Origin: JBDTSW01 sp039930945
Lineage (GTDB): Bacteria > Actinomycetota > Thermoleophilia > Solirubrobacterales > 70-9
Length of the DNA stretch: 32,813 nucleotides
Assembly: GCA_039930945.1 (NCBI GenBank)
Contig: JBDTSW010000012.1
Coordinates: 1 to 32,813 of the forward strand
Direction: 5' to 3'
Shown here: piece after piece, positions 14,558 through 21,395 of the stretch
Numbering within the stretch: the first letter of the stretch is position 1
Layout: each line of letters starts with the position of its first letter
Notes under the pieces: model-generated
Seen by the model: the letters and a program-made list of their open reading frames with translations, nothing else
What the model was told of the DNA's origin: nothing
Database searches by the model: none
Program-made: the position numbers and the translations under genes

Positions 14558-16639
14558 ATGCGCGAATTGGCCCCTGGGGAGATATTCGCCGGCCATCGCA
14601 TCGAGGGCGTCGCCGGACGGGGTGGCTTCGGCGTCGTCTACCGCGCCACGCACCTGGCGCTCGACCACATCGTCGCGCTGAAGGTGATCTCGGGCGAGCG
14701 GGCCGCCGACGAGACCTTCCGCGACCGCTTCAAGTCCGAGTCGCGGATCGCCGTCTCGATCCGCCATCCGAATGTGGTCGCGGTCCACCACGCCGGCGAG
14801 GAGGACGGCCGCCTGTTCGTGACCATGGACTTCATCGAGGGCACAGACCTGCGCGGCCTGCTCAACCGCGAGGGGCGGCTGGATCCCCAACGGGCGGTGC
14901 CGATCGTCTCCCAGGTCGCCTCGGCGCTCGACGCCGCCCACGAGCGTGGCCTCGTCCACCGCGACATCAAGCCCGGCAACGTCCTGATCGAAGGCGGCGA
15001 GGCCGGCAACCGGGTGTTCCTCACCGACTTCGGCCTCTCGAAGAGGATCGACGCGACCAGCGGCGTCACCGCCAGCGGCGCCTTCGTCGGCACCCTCGAC
15101 TACGTTGCGCCGGAGCAGATCAAGGGCGAGCGGGTGGATGCGCGCACGGATGTCTACGCCCTCGGCTGCGTCCTCTACGAGCTGCTCACGGGGGAGGTCC
15201 CGTTCGCGGGCGAGCGCGAGAAGGTGGCGAAGATGTACGCCCACCTGCAGGAGGCGCCGCCTCCGCTGGGCGATGTCGCCCCCGAGGTCCCGCGCGAGCT
15301 CGGCGACGCCATCTGGCGCGCCCTCGAGAAGGACCCCGAGCGCCGCTACCCGTCGGCGGGCGACCTGGCCCGCGCGGCGAAGGCCGCGACCGAGGGCAGG
15401 GCACCCTCCGAGCCCGAGCGCAACGTCGGAATCGGCGCGGCGGCGCCGACCCAGGTATTCGACGCGGTGGGGCCTCCCGAGACCGCCGAGGCCGCCCAGC
15501 CCGCGGCGGGGGCGGAGGAGCGCACGGCCGAGGCGACCCGGCCGCACGCGCCGCCGGAGCCGTCGACCGTTGCGCCGCCGCCCGCAGAGGCGCCGACCGA
15601 GGAGCCGGCCACCCGCAAGCCGGCCCGGCCCGAGCCTCCGACGCCGCCCGCCAAGCGCTCGGGCCGGCCCTCTCCCCGTCTGATCGCCGGCGTCGTCGGC
15701 GCGCTCGCGCTCGCGCTCGCGGCCTTCGTCGTCCTCGGGGGGTCCGAAAAGAGCCCCGAAGGCGGCGGCGCAGGTGGTGGTGGTGGTGGTGGCTCGCCCC
15801 CCCCGCTGGGGACAGTCGAGAGGGGCGTCCCGGTGGCCGAGCTCCCGGTGGGGATCGCCGTCGGCAAGGACGCCGCCTGGGCCGCGAGCCGCAACGGCGG
15901 AGAGCTCTCCCGGATCCCGGCCGATGCCGACGTGCCGGACCGCACGGTGGCCGCCACCGGGCCGGAGGGCGTGACCGTCGGCGAGGGCGCGGTTTGGGCG
16001 GTGGCCCAGGAGGGCGGGCAGCTGTACAAGATCACCGCGAACTCCCCGACGCCTGAGACGCTCGCGATCGACGGCGGCCCGGCCGGGGTGGCGGTCGAGC
16101 CGAACGCGGTCTGGGTGACGCTGACGGAGGTGGACACGGTCGCCCGCGTCGCCCCCGACCTCTCCGGCGAGCTCGGGCGGACCACGGTGGGTGCCGCGCC
16201 GTACGGCGTCGCGACCGGCGAGGGGTCGGCCTGGGTCACGAATCGCGAGGGCGACTCGGTCACACAGCTCGACCTCGTCGACGGCACCGAGATCCGCGAG
16301 ATCGCGGTGGGGGACAACCCGAAGGGCCTCACCGTGGCGGCCGGCAAGGTCTGGGTGACCAACACCGACGACGCGACCGTCTCGTCGATCGAGCCGGGAT
16401 CGGATCAGGCCGGCGATCCGATCGAGGTAGCGCCGGAGCCACGCGACATCGTCTTCGGCTTCAACCGTCTCTGGGTCTCGCACGGGGACGGAACCGTCTC
16501 CGTGCTCGACCCCAAGAGCGGCGAGGCGCTCGGCACGATCAAGGACGTCGGCGACTCGCTGGAGGACATCGCCGCTGGGCTGGGGTCCGTGTGGGTGGCC
16601 GACGGCGGCGGCGACCAGGTGCTGAGGATCACGCCCTGA
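14558..16639 (+). CDS. Membrane Ser/Thr protein kinase with beta-propeller sensor (PknD-like)
   Basis: A 693-aa receptor-type Hanks kinase. The kinase domain is at about 13-280: glycine loop GRGGFGVVYRA, lysine 42, HRDIKPGNVLI with Asp 136, DFG at 157-159, activation-loop GTLDYVAPEQ. A Pro/Ala/Glu-rich juxtamembrane linker follows. One membrane helix (about 374-395) leads to a Gly-rich tether encoded partly by six consecutive GGT codons. Outside the membrane, seven repeats of the form G-(V/I)-x-V-G-x-x-x-x-W-V suggest a seven-bladed propeller (about 420-693), as in mycobacterial PknD. It probably senses an extracytoplasmic cue and phosphorylates cytoplasmic targets; ligand and targets are unknown. 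An FHA-HTH protein encoded at 22456-23139 is a conceivable reader. All catalytic residues appear intact. Confidence 0.92.
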   Translation: MRELAPGEIFAGHRIEGVAGRGGFGVVYRATHLALDHIVALKVISGERAADETFRDRFKSESRIAVSIRHPNVVAVHHAGEEDGRLFVTMDFIEGTDLRGLLNREGRLDPQRAVPIVSQVASALDAAHERGLVHRDIKPGNVLIEGGEAGNRVFLTDFGLSKRIDATSGVTASGAFVGTLDYVAPEQIKGERVDARTDVYALGCVLYELLTGEVPFAGEREKVAKMYAHLQEAPPPLGDVAPEVPRELGDAIWRALEKDPERRYPSAGDLARAAKAATEGRAPSEPERNVGIGAAAPTQVFDAVGPPETAEAAQPAAGAEERTAEATRPHAPPEPSTVAPPPAEAPTEEPATRKPARPEPPTPPAKRSGRPSPRLIAGVVGALALALAAFVVLGGSEKSPEGGGAGGGGGGGSPPPLGTVERGVPVAELPVGIAVGKDAAWAASRNGGELSRIPADADVPDRTVAATGPEGVTVGEGAVWAVAQEGGQLYKITANSPTPETLAIDGGPAGVAVEPNAVWVTLTEVDTVARVAPDLSGELGRTTVGAAPYGVATGEGSAWVTNREGDSVTQLDLVDGTEIREIAVGDNPKGLTVAAGKVWVTNTDDATVSSIEPGSDQAGDPIEVAPEPRDIVFGFNRLWVSHGDGTVSVLDPKSGEALGTIKDVGDSLEDIAAGLGSVWVADGGGDQVLRITP
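15773..15793 (+). repeat. (GGT)6 GGC codon repeat in the kinase tether
   Basis: Six consecutive in-frame GGT codons followed by GGC encode seven glycines just outside the membrane helix. Gly elsewhere is mostly GGC, so the pure GGT run looks like a slippage-prone trinucleotide repeat. Confidence 0.8.
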
Positions 16640-16649
16640 GCGGCTTGGG

Positions 16650-16655
16650 TAGGCT
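16650..16655 (+). promoter_or_regulatory. -10 element (TAGGCT) and leader of the pnt operon
   Basis: TAGGCT starts 10 nt after the kinase stop. Here the start codon (16707) lies 51 nt downstream, so this transcript would have a leader of about 44 nt. The leader contains a possible hairpin (GCGGC 16659-16663, GCCGC 16673-16677). Confidence 0.45.
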
Positions 16656-16706
16656 CTCGCGGCTTCGCTGCGGCCGCTGTGGCTGCCGCGCTCCCTCGAG
16701 GCATTG

Positions 16707-17849
16707 ATGAAGATCGGAGTTCCAAAGGAGACTGCTCCCGGGGAGCGCCGCGTGGCGCTGATTCCCGACACGGCCGGCTCCCTCGTGGCGAAGGATCTCG
16801 GCGTGGCGGTCGAGTCCGGGGCCGGCGAGGCCTCGGGTCACCCCGATTCTCAGTACTCCGAGGCCGGGGCCGAGGTCGGGGCCTCCGATCAGGCCTGGGG
16901 GGCCGAGGTGGTGGTCAGGGTCGCGCCGCCGGCCGCGGACGAGATCTCCAAGCTCCGCGCCGGGCAGGTGCTGATCGGCCACCTGGCGCCGCTCACCTCC
17001 GGCGAGACATCGAGGGCGCTGGCAGCGGCCGGCGTCACCGCTTTCGCGATGGAGGCGATCCCGCGAATCACGCGTGCCCAGTCGATGGACGCCCTCTCCT
17101 CGCAGGCGAACGTCGCCGGCTACGCGGCGGCGCTGCTCGCGGCGCGAGAGGCCGGCCGCTTCTTCCCGATGATGACCACTGCCGCGGGCACGGTCGCGCC
17201 GGCGAAGGTGCTGGTTCTGGGGGCCGGCGTCGCGGGGTTGCAGGCGATCGCCACGGCGAAGCGGCTGGGCGCGATCGTCACCGGCTTCGACATCCGCCGC
17301 GCTGCGTGGGAGCAGATCGCCTCCCTCGGTGGGCGGCCGCTGGAGCTTGACTTCATTCCCGACGCCGAGGACGAGGGCGGGTATGCGCGCCCGCTGACCG
17401 AGGAGGAGAACGAGCAGGTGCGCCAAGCGCTGGCTGAGAATGCGGCCCGCCAGGACGTGATCATCACCACGGCCCAGATCCCCGGTCGGCGGGCGCCGAT
17501 CCTGATCACCGCCGAGGGCGTGCGCAACATGCATCCCGGCTCGGTGATCGTCGACCTCGCCGGCGAGAGCGGCGGCAACAGCGAGCTCACCCGGGCAGGT
17601 GAGACCGTGGTCGAGGGCGGGGTGAAGATCATCTCCCCGGTGAACCTCCCGAGCGAGATGGCCGCCGACGCATCACAGCTTTACGCGAAGAACATCGAGC
17701 ACCTGCTGGGGCTGCTGGTCTCCGAAGAGGGCGAGCTCAACCTCGACTTCGAGGACGAGATCGTCGCCGGCGCCTGCATCACCCACGAGGGCGAGATCAA
17801 GCACGAGCGCGCGCGCGGTGTCGCCGAAGCGCAGGGAGGAGACGCCTAG
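16707..17849 (+). CDS. pntAA: NAD(P) transhydrogenase, alpha subunit part 1
   Basis: A 380-aa NAD(H)-binding domain I of proton-translocating transhydrogenase, which uses the proton gradient to reduce NADP+ with NADH. It begins MKIGVPKETAPGERRVALIP, typical of the alanine dehydrogenase/PntA family, and contains RAQSMDALSSQANVAGYAA, the nucleotide-binding VLGAGVAGLQAIATAKRLGA, and GFDIRRAAWEQ. The membrane part is encoded separately by the next gene, as in Rhodospirillum-type three-subunit enzymes. An alternative reading as alanine dehydrogenase is rejected by the linked pntAB and pntB. A TTG lies one codon upstream in frame; the ATG is preferred. Its stop is followed directly by the next ATG with GGAGGAG just before. 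Confidence 0.93.
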   Translation: MKIGVPKETAPGERRVALIPDTAGSLVAKDLGVAVESGAGEASGHPDSQYSEAGAEVGASDQAWGAEVVVRVAPPAADEISKLRAGQVLIGHLAPLTSGETSRALAAAGVTAFAMEAIPRITRAQSMDALSSQANVAGYAAALLAAREAGRFFPMMTTAAGTVAPAKVLVLGAGVAGLQAIATAKRLGAIVTGFDIRRAAWEQIASLGGRPLELDFIPDAEDEGGYARPLTEEENEQVRQALAENAARQDVIITTAQIPGRRAPILITAEGVRNMHPGSVIVDLAGESGGNSELTRAGETVVEGGVKIISPVNLPSEMAADASQLYAKNIEHLLGLLVSEEGELNLDFEDEIVAGACITHEGEIKHERARGVAEAQGGDA

Positions 17850-18197
17850 ATGGACCTCGCCACCGAGATCACGATCTTCGTCCTCGCCGCCTTCGTCGGC
17901 TTCGAGGTGATCTCGAAGGTCCCGACCACCCTGCACACGCCGCTGATGTCGCAGACGAACGCGATCCACGGCATCGTCATGCTCGGCGGGCTGATCGTCG
18001 CCGGCTTCGCCGACGGGGCGCTGGAGCAGACGATCGCGGTGGTCGCGATCGCCTTCGGCGCGATCAACATCGTCGGCGGCTTCATGGTCACCGACCGGAT
18101 GCTGGGCATGTTCGCGAGGAAACCTCGTGAACATCAACAAACGCCGTCCGCCTCCTCCGCTTCGCGTCCCGGGGCGGACACCTCGGAGGACGGGTGA
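17850..18197 (+). CDS. pntAB: NAD(P) transhydrogenase, alpha subunit part 2 (membrane)
   Basis: A 115-aa integral membrane subunit with three helices (about residues 7-25, 38-56 and 63-81), forming part of the proton channel of transhydrogenase. SKVPTTLHTPLMSQTNAIHGI and the ending INIVGGFMVTDRMLGMF are family-typical. The last 25 or so residues (after MLGMFARKP) are a Ser/Ala-rich tail not needed for the fold; the DNA there carries a copy of the dispersed stem-loop repeat (18146-18179). There is no gap to pntAA, and the stop overlaps the GTG of pntB by 4 nt (GTGA), so the three are translationally coupled. Confidence 0.92.
   Translation: MDLATEITIFVLAAFVGFEVISKVPTTLHTPLMSQTNAIHGIVMLGGLIVAGFADGALEQTIAVVAIAFGAINIVGGFMVTDRMLGMFARKPREHQQTPSASSASRPGADTSEDG
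18146..18179 (+). repeat. Dispersed stem-loop repeat, copy 2 (3' end of pntAB)
   Basis: A 7-bp inverted repeat (GTCCGCC 18146-18152, GGCGGAC 18173-18179) around a 20-nt loop that is the same as the loop of copy 1 except at two positions near its 3' end. It contains CCTCCTCCGCTTCGCGTCC at 18151-18169. It is translated as the PntAB tail. Confidence 0.8.
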
Positions 18198-19633
18198 GCA
18201 CGCTCATCCCCGCCGTGCTCGAGCCGGGCGGCGGGGCCGCCACCGGGCTCTACATCGTCTCCTTCTCGATGTTCATCTTCGGCGTCAGCCGGGGCACCCA
18301 CCCGACCACCGCGAAGCAGGGCAACCTGATCGCCGCCGGCGGGATGGCGGTCGCGATCGCGACGACGCTGCTGCTCGACGGGATCGGCAACTGGGGCCTG
18401 ATCATCGCCGGCCTCGCGATCGGGAGCATCGTCGGAGTGGTCGCCTCGCTGCGGGTTCAGATGACCGCGATGCCGCAGATGGTCGCGCTCTACAACGGCG
18501 TCGGCGGCGGCGCGGTGGCGCTGATCGCCTGGTCGGAGTTCCGCCAGGGGTTGACCGAGCTGGACGAAGGCCTGATCGCCCAGATTCCGCTGGAGACGTT
18601 CGTCCCGGTCCTGTTCTCGATGGTGATCGGGTCGATCTCGTTCTGGGGCTCGAACATCGCCTTCGGCAAGCTCCAGGGAATCATCCCCGGCCAGCCGATC
18701 AAGGTGCCCGGGCAACAGGTTCTGAACGCGCTGTTGTTGATCGGGGTCGCCACCGCCTGTGTCGTCCTCGCCTCCACCAACGATGATCCCTCCCAGGCGA
18801 TCTTCATCGCGGTCCTGATCGGCGCCGGGCTGCTCGGCACCCTGGGCGTGCTGCCGATCGGCGGCGCCGACATGCCGGTGGTGATCTCGCTCCTGAACGC
18901 GTTCACCGGCCTCGCCGCCGCCGCCGCCGGCTTCGCGCTCGACAACGTCGCCCTGATCGTCGCCGGCACCCTCGTCGGCTCCTCGGGGACGATCCTGACG
19001 ATGGAGATGGCGACGGCGATGAACCGCTCGGTCGCCAATATCCTCTTCGCCGGGTTCGGGGGGGCCCCGGCCGGCGCCGGGGCGGGCTCGGGAGAGGAAC
19101 GCCCGCATGTCTCGATCGGTGCCCAGGACGCGGCGATCAAGCTCGCCTACGCCGACTCGGTCGTGATCGTCCCCGGCTACGGCCTGGCGGTCGCCCAGGC
19201 ACAGCACACGGTCAAGGAGATGGCCGACGAGCTGGAGCGAAAGGGGGTCACGGTCAGCTACGCCATCCACCCGGTCGCGGGGCGGATGCCGGGCCACATG
19301 AACGTGCTCTTGGCCGAGGCCGACGTGCCCTACGAGAAGCTGCGCGAGATGGAGGACGTCAACCCGGAGCTGCCACGCACCGACGTCGCCGTCGTCATCG
19401 GCGCCAACGACGTCACCAATCCGGCGGCGAAGAACGACCCCGACTCGCCGATCGCCGGGATGCCGATCATCGAGGTCTCCGAGGCCCAGCAGGTGATCGT
19501 CATCAAGCGCAGCCTCAGCCCCGGCTTCGCCGGCATCGACAACGACCTCTTCTACCAGCCCAACACCTCGATGCTGTTCGCCGACGCCAAGCAGGCGGCG
19601 GCGGCCATCGCCTCCGAGATCAAGGAGCTGTAG
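18194..19633 (+). CDS. pntB: NAD(P) transhydrogenase, beta subunit
   Basis: A 479-aa PntB with two parts: a membrane domain of about eight helices (residues 1-290, including FGVSRGTHPTTAKQGNLIAAGGM and QMVALYNGVGGGAVALIAW) and a C-terminal NADP(H)-binding domain III (VVIVPGYGLAVAQAQHTVKEMAD, YAIHPVAGRMPGHMNVLLAEADVPY, IGANDVTNPAAKNDPDSPIAGMPIIEV, FAGIDNDLFY). The length and all NADP-site motifs are intact. With PntAA and PntAB it forms the complete enzyme, supplying NADPH in the cytoplasm from the proton gradient. The GTG start overlaps the pntAB stop. Confidence 0.95.
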   Translation: MSTLIPAVLEPGGGAATGLYIVSFSMFIFGVSRGTHPTTAKQGNLIAAGGMAVAIATTLLLDGIGNWGLIIAGLAIGSIVGVVASLRVQMTAMPQMVALYNGVGGGAVALIAWSEFRQGLTELDEGLIAQIPLETFVPVLFSMVIGSISFWGSNIAFGKLQGIIPGQPIKVPGQQVLNALLLIGVATACVVLASTNDDPSQAIFIAVLIGAGLLGTLGVLPIGGADMPVVISLLNAFTGLAAAAAGFALDNVALIVAGTLVGSSGTILTMEMATAMNRSVANILFAGFGGAPAGAGAGSGEERPHVSIGAQDAAIKLAYADSVVIVPGYGLAVAQAQHTVKEMADELERKGVTVSYAIHPVAGRMPGHMNVLLAEADVPYEKLREMEDVNPELPRTDVAVVIGANDVTNPAAKNDPDSPIAGMPIIEVSEAQQVIVIKRSLSPGFAGIDNDLFYQPNTSMLFADAKQAAAAIASEIKEL

Positions 19634-19638
19634 ACGCG

Positions 19639-19652
19639 ACGCGGGGCCGCGT
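19639..19652 (+). terminator. Possible hairpin after pntB
   Basis: A short stem (ACGCG / CGCGT) with a 4-nt loop lies 5 nt after the pntB stop and directly before the -10 box of the next small gene; a short T run follows at 19659-19662. It is weak by length and may equally be an upstream promoter element. Confidence 0.3.
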
Positions 19653-19653
19653 G

Positions 19654-19659
19654 TAGGCT
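19654..19659 (+). promoter_or_regulatory. -10 element (TAGGCT) for the 64-aa gene
   Basis: TAGGCT, 10 nt before the ATG at 19670, the same spacing as at lhgO. It supports the small frame as a real gene. Confidence 0.45.
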
Positions 19660-19669
19660 TTTCCGCAGA

Positions 19670-19864
19670 ATGGACCTGAGCTCGATCTTCAGCACCCCCG
19701 TGACCTGCACGATCGGCGCCGGCGAGTCGGCGTGCAACCACCTCGGTCACACGCAGATCACGAACCCGATCTTGGGGATCAGGATCGAGAGCTCGGGCGC
19801 CGGCCTGGCCCCCACCGACGACGCCTACATCGGCCTCTCCGTCAAGCAGGCGGACGGCCTCTAG
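19670..19864 (+). CDS. Small protein of unknown function (64 aa)
   Basis: A 64-aa frame with its own TAGGCT -10 box 10 nt upstream. The product begins MDLSSIFSTPVTCTIGAGESACNH and has two cysteines and two histidines in the first 30 residues (C13, C22, H24, H27 approximately), then a segment ILGIRIESSGAGLAP. There is no membrane helix or signal peptide, and I do not recognise a family. It lies between pntB (same strand, 36 bp upstream) and the convergent LapA-like gene (stops 4 bp apart). The amino-acid composition is ordinary and not Arg/Pro-rich, unlike the spurious frames of this GC-rich sequence. The Cys/His spacing could bind a metal, but this is only a guess. Confidence 0.55.
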   Translation: MDLSSIFSTPVTCTIGAGESACNHLGHTQITNPILGIRIESSGAGLAPTDDAYIGLSVKQADGL

Positions 19865-19868
19865 GACC

Positions 19869-20135
19869 TCAGTCGTGGCTTCGGTCGCGGCCCCGCTCGC
19901 GACGGCGAAGCTTCGGCGCGAGCCAACCGACCAGCCCGCCGAGGATCGCGGCGACCAGGAGCGCGAAGACCAGCGGAGTCCGGGTCTCGGCGAAGAAGAA
20001 GTTGACCTCGACCTTCTGCGAGTTCTGGGCGACGAGGACGATCAGCGCCAGGGCGGCGATGCCGACGGCCCAGCGCTTCCACTGGAATCCCTCGTCCGGC
20101 TTCGTCGGAAGCGGCGGCTGTTGACGTTGCTCCAT
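19869..20135 (-). CDS. LapA-domain (DUF1049-like) small membrane protein
   Basis: An 88-aa protein with two membrane helices: KRWAVGIAALALIVLVAQN (about 21-39) and TPLVFALLVAAILGGLVGWLA (about 52-72). The NSQKVEVNFFFAETRTPL link between them is the characteristic signature of the LapA (lipopolysaccharide assembly protein A) domain. It ends in a basic cytoplasmic tail (RRRERGRDR). In Gram-negatives LapA helps regulate LPS synthesis; actinobacterial members have no known role, so function is open. ATG at 20135 is chosen because TACCTT (minus strand, 20144-20149) lies 8 nt upstream. It is divergent from the prepilin-like gene and convergent with the 64-aa gene. Confidence 0.75.
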   Translation of the reverse strand: MEQRQQPPLPTKPDEGFQWKRWAVGIAALALIVLVAQNSQKVEVNFFFAETRTPLVFALLVAAILGGLVGWLAPKLRRRERGRDRSHD

Positions 20136-20162
20136 GGGCACGAAAGGTACCTGCCCTCGGCA

Positions 20163-20182
20163 CACGGGTCACCCACGGGTCA
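20163..20182. promoter_or_regulatory. Tandem 9-bp direct repeat between divergent genes
   Basis: CACGGGTCA occurs at 20163-20171 and again at 20174-20182, an 11-bp period (one helical turn). It lies 14-33 bp upstream of the LapA-like gene -10 box and about 25 bp before the prepilin-like gene. This is operator-like geometry; no regulator is known. Confidence 0.4.
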
Positions 20183-20206
20183 GGTTTCCGTTGACAGCGT
20201 CGGCGC

Positions 20207-21112
20207 GTGGCGGATCGCCGAGACCAAGCCGGCCAGTCGACGGTCGAGTGGCTGGGGCTCGTCCTGCTGGTCGCTCTGCTGGCGCTGGGGCTCGCAACCA
20301 TCGCCGGCGCGAGGCTCCCCGGCTACGCGTTGGCGAGGGCGCTTGCCGACCGCCTGATCTGCGCCGCCGGGCTCGGCCGGGAGTCGTGCGGCGTATTCGG
20401 CTCCGAGCTTGCCACCGCCTATGGAGCCGAGTTGGCCCACACCGTGCGCCGCCGGGCGCCGACGATCGCCTACGAGGACGGGATGCGGGCGCTGCCGGTC
20501 GACTTCCGCAGCTGCCGGCAGGACCCCTGCTCGATGGGGGTCGCCGACGGCGAGGTCCTCGACTCGCTCCAGGGCGAGCCGGTCACCCTGTTCGTCCACG
20601 TCATCGACTGCCGGGCCGATCCGCCGCCAGAGCTCGAGCGGGCCGACGCCGACTGTTCCGGCGAGCGCGCCGGCAAGCTCTACCTACAGTTCTGGGCCTA
20701 CTACCCGGGCAGCCAGAGCCTGAAGGCGCTTCCCGGCGACGCCGGGTTTCACAATGACGACTGGGAGTCCCTCCAGCTGCGGATCGGCGACGGTGGCGCC
20801 GAGGCGCGGGCAAGCTCGCACCACGGCTACAACTACGAGGGGGGCGCGGGCAACTGGCTGTCCGACGCCGGGCTCGCCGAGCGCCAGGCGTGGGGGCCTG
20901 CGGGTGGGCGCTACTACATCTCCGGCGGCAGCCACGCCGGCCACGCCTCGCAGTCGAACAAGGCGCTCGGCCGCTGGACGCCGAGCGACGGCATTCGCCT
21001 AGTCCCGGTCGAGGAGGTCGCCCGGGGCCGCTGGGGCGACACCTCCTTCGCCGTCACTGCGCCCTGGCTGAAGCGGGTCTACCGCGATCCGGAGTACCTG
21101 GGGACGGATTGA
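20207..21112 (+). CDS. Prepilin-type N-terminus fused to a Vps62-like domain
   Basis: A 301-aa protein. Residues 1-35 look like a Flp/TadE-type prepilin: a short charged leader ending AG, then QSTVEW and a hydrophobic helix (LGLVLLVALLALGLATIAGA). Cleavage after Gly9 would leave Glu at +5, the class III prepilin rule. A region with several Cys pairs follows, then about residues 155-290 resemble the Vps62 family: LYLQFWAYYPGSQS, HNDDWESLQLRIG, SHHGYN, RYYISGGSHAGHASQSN. The C-terminal part is probably exported. The function of Vps62-like domains in bacteria is unclear. No pilus-assembly genes are nearby. GTG at 20207 is chosen because it leaves exactly a prepilin leader. It is followed by a strong hairpin. 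Confidence 0.75.
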   Translation: MADRRDQAGQSTVEWLGLVLLVALLALGLATIAGARLPGYALARALADRLICAAGLGRESCGVFGSELATAYGAELAHTVRRRAPTIAYEDGMRALPVDFRSCRQDPCSMGVADGEVLDSLQGEPVTLFVHVIDCRADPPPELERADADCSGERAGKLYLQFWAYYPGSQSLKALPGDAGFHNDDWESLQLRIGDGGAEARASSHHGYNYEGGAGNWLSDAGLAERQAWGPAGGRYYISGGSHAGHASQSNKALGRWTPSDGIRLVPVEEVARGRWGDTSFAVTAPWLKRVYRDPEYLGTD

Positions 21113-21122
21113 TCCCACAACG

Positions 21123-21152
21123 TCGACGGGGCCTCCGAAGAGACCCCGTCGA
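21123..21152. terminator. Bidirectional hairpin after the prepilin-like gene
   Basis: A 9-bp stem (TCGACGGGG 21123-21131, CCCCGTCGA 21144-21152) extended inside by CTC/GAG around a CGAA loop, 11 bp past the stop codon. It would also terminate the possible 54-aa gene on the other strand. Confidence 0.65.
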
Positions 21153-21176
21153 GCGTCGCTCCCTGACTACGGTCGA

Positions 21177-21341
21177 TCAGTCTTCAATCGCCTGGAGCAG
21201 GAGCCGGCAACGGTCGGTGTCCGCGGCCGAAGCCGGCGGGCCGAGTTGGAGCGCGGGCCGGAAGCGGAGCTGGCTGGGGCAGCCGAGCATGCTCGTCTTC
21301 CTCGCGCGGATCAGGTGCTGAGTGGATTCCGTCTTCCCCAT
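21177..21341 (-). CDS. Possible small protein (54 aa)
   Basis: A short minus-strand frame, ATG at 21341, stop at 21177-21179. The product begins MGKTESTQHLIRARKTSMLG and ends RCRLLLQAIED, a plausible amphipathic C-terminus, with two cysteines. It has no recognised family, no clear Shine-Dalgarno and no TANNNT box close to the ATG. Support comes from the otherwise empty 283 bp between the prepilin-like gene and the DUF559 gene, and from a terminator-like hairpin just beyond its stop. It may be the remnant of a longer gene: the frame is closed by a TGA upstream of the ATG. Confidence 0.3.
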   Translation of the reverse strand: MGKTESTQHLIRARKTSMLGCPSQLRFRPALQLGPPASAADTDRCRLLLQAIED

Positions 21342-21395
21342 GAACCAAGTCTCGGCGCGATCGAGCGCCGCGGCCAGAGGGCCAAGGGCTGCTCG

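Noticed and set aside
12542..16771. A very long open frame on the minus strand running across the LLM and kinase genes (1409 codons)
   Set aside because: Only the last 281 codons (PPK2) are real. The rest is antisense to two well-supported genes, Arg/Gly/Asp/His-rich and without any domain; long antisense frames are expected from third-position GC bias.
16707..17849. pntAA as alanine dehydrogenase
   Set aside because: The N-terminal motif is shared by both families, but the immediately following pntAB and pntB fix it as transhydrogenase.
20191..20196. TTGACA as a -35 box for the prepilin-like gene
   Set aside because: It lies only 10 nt before the GTG; no -10 box fits between it and the gene, so any transcript would start inside the coding sequence.
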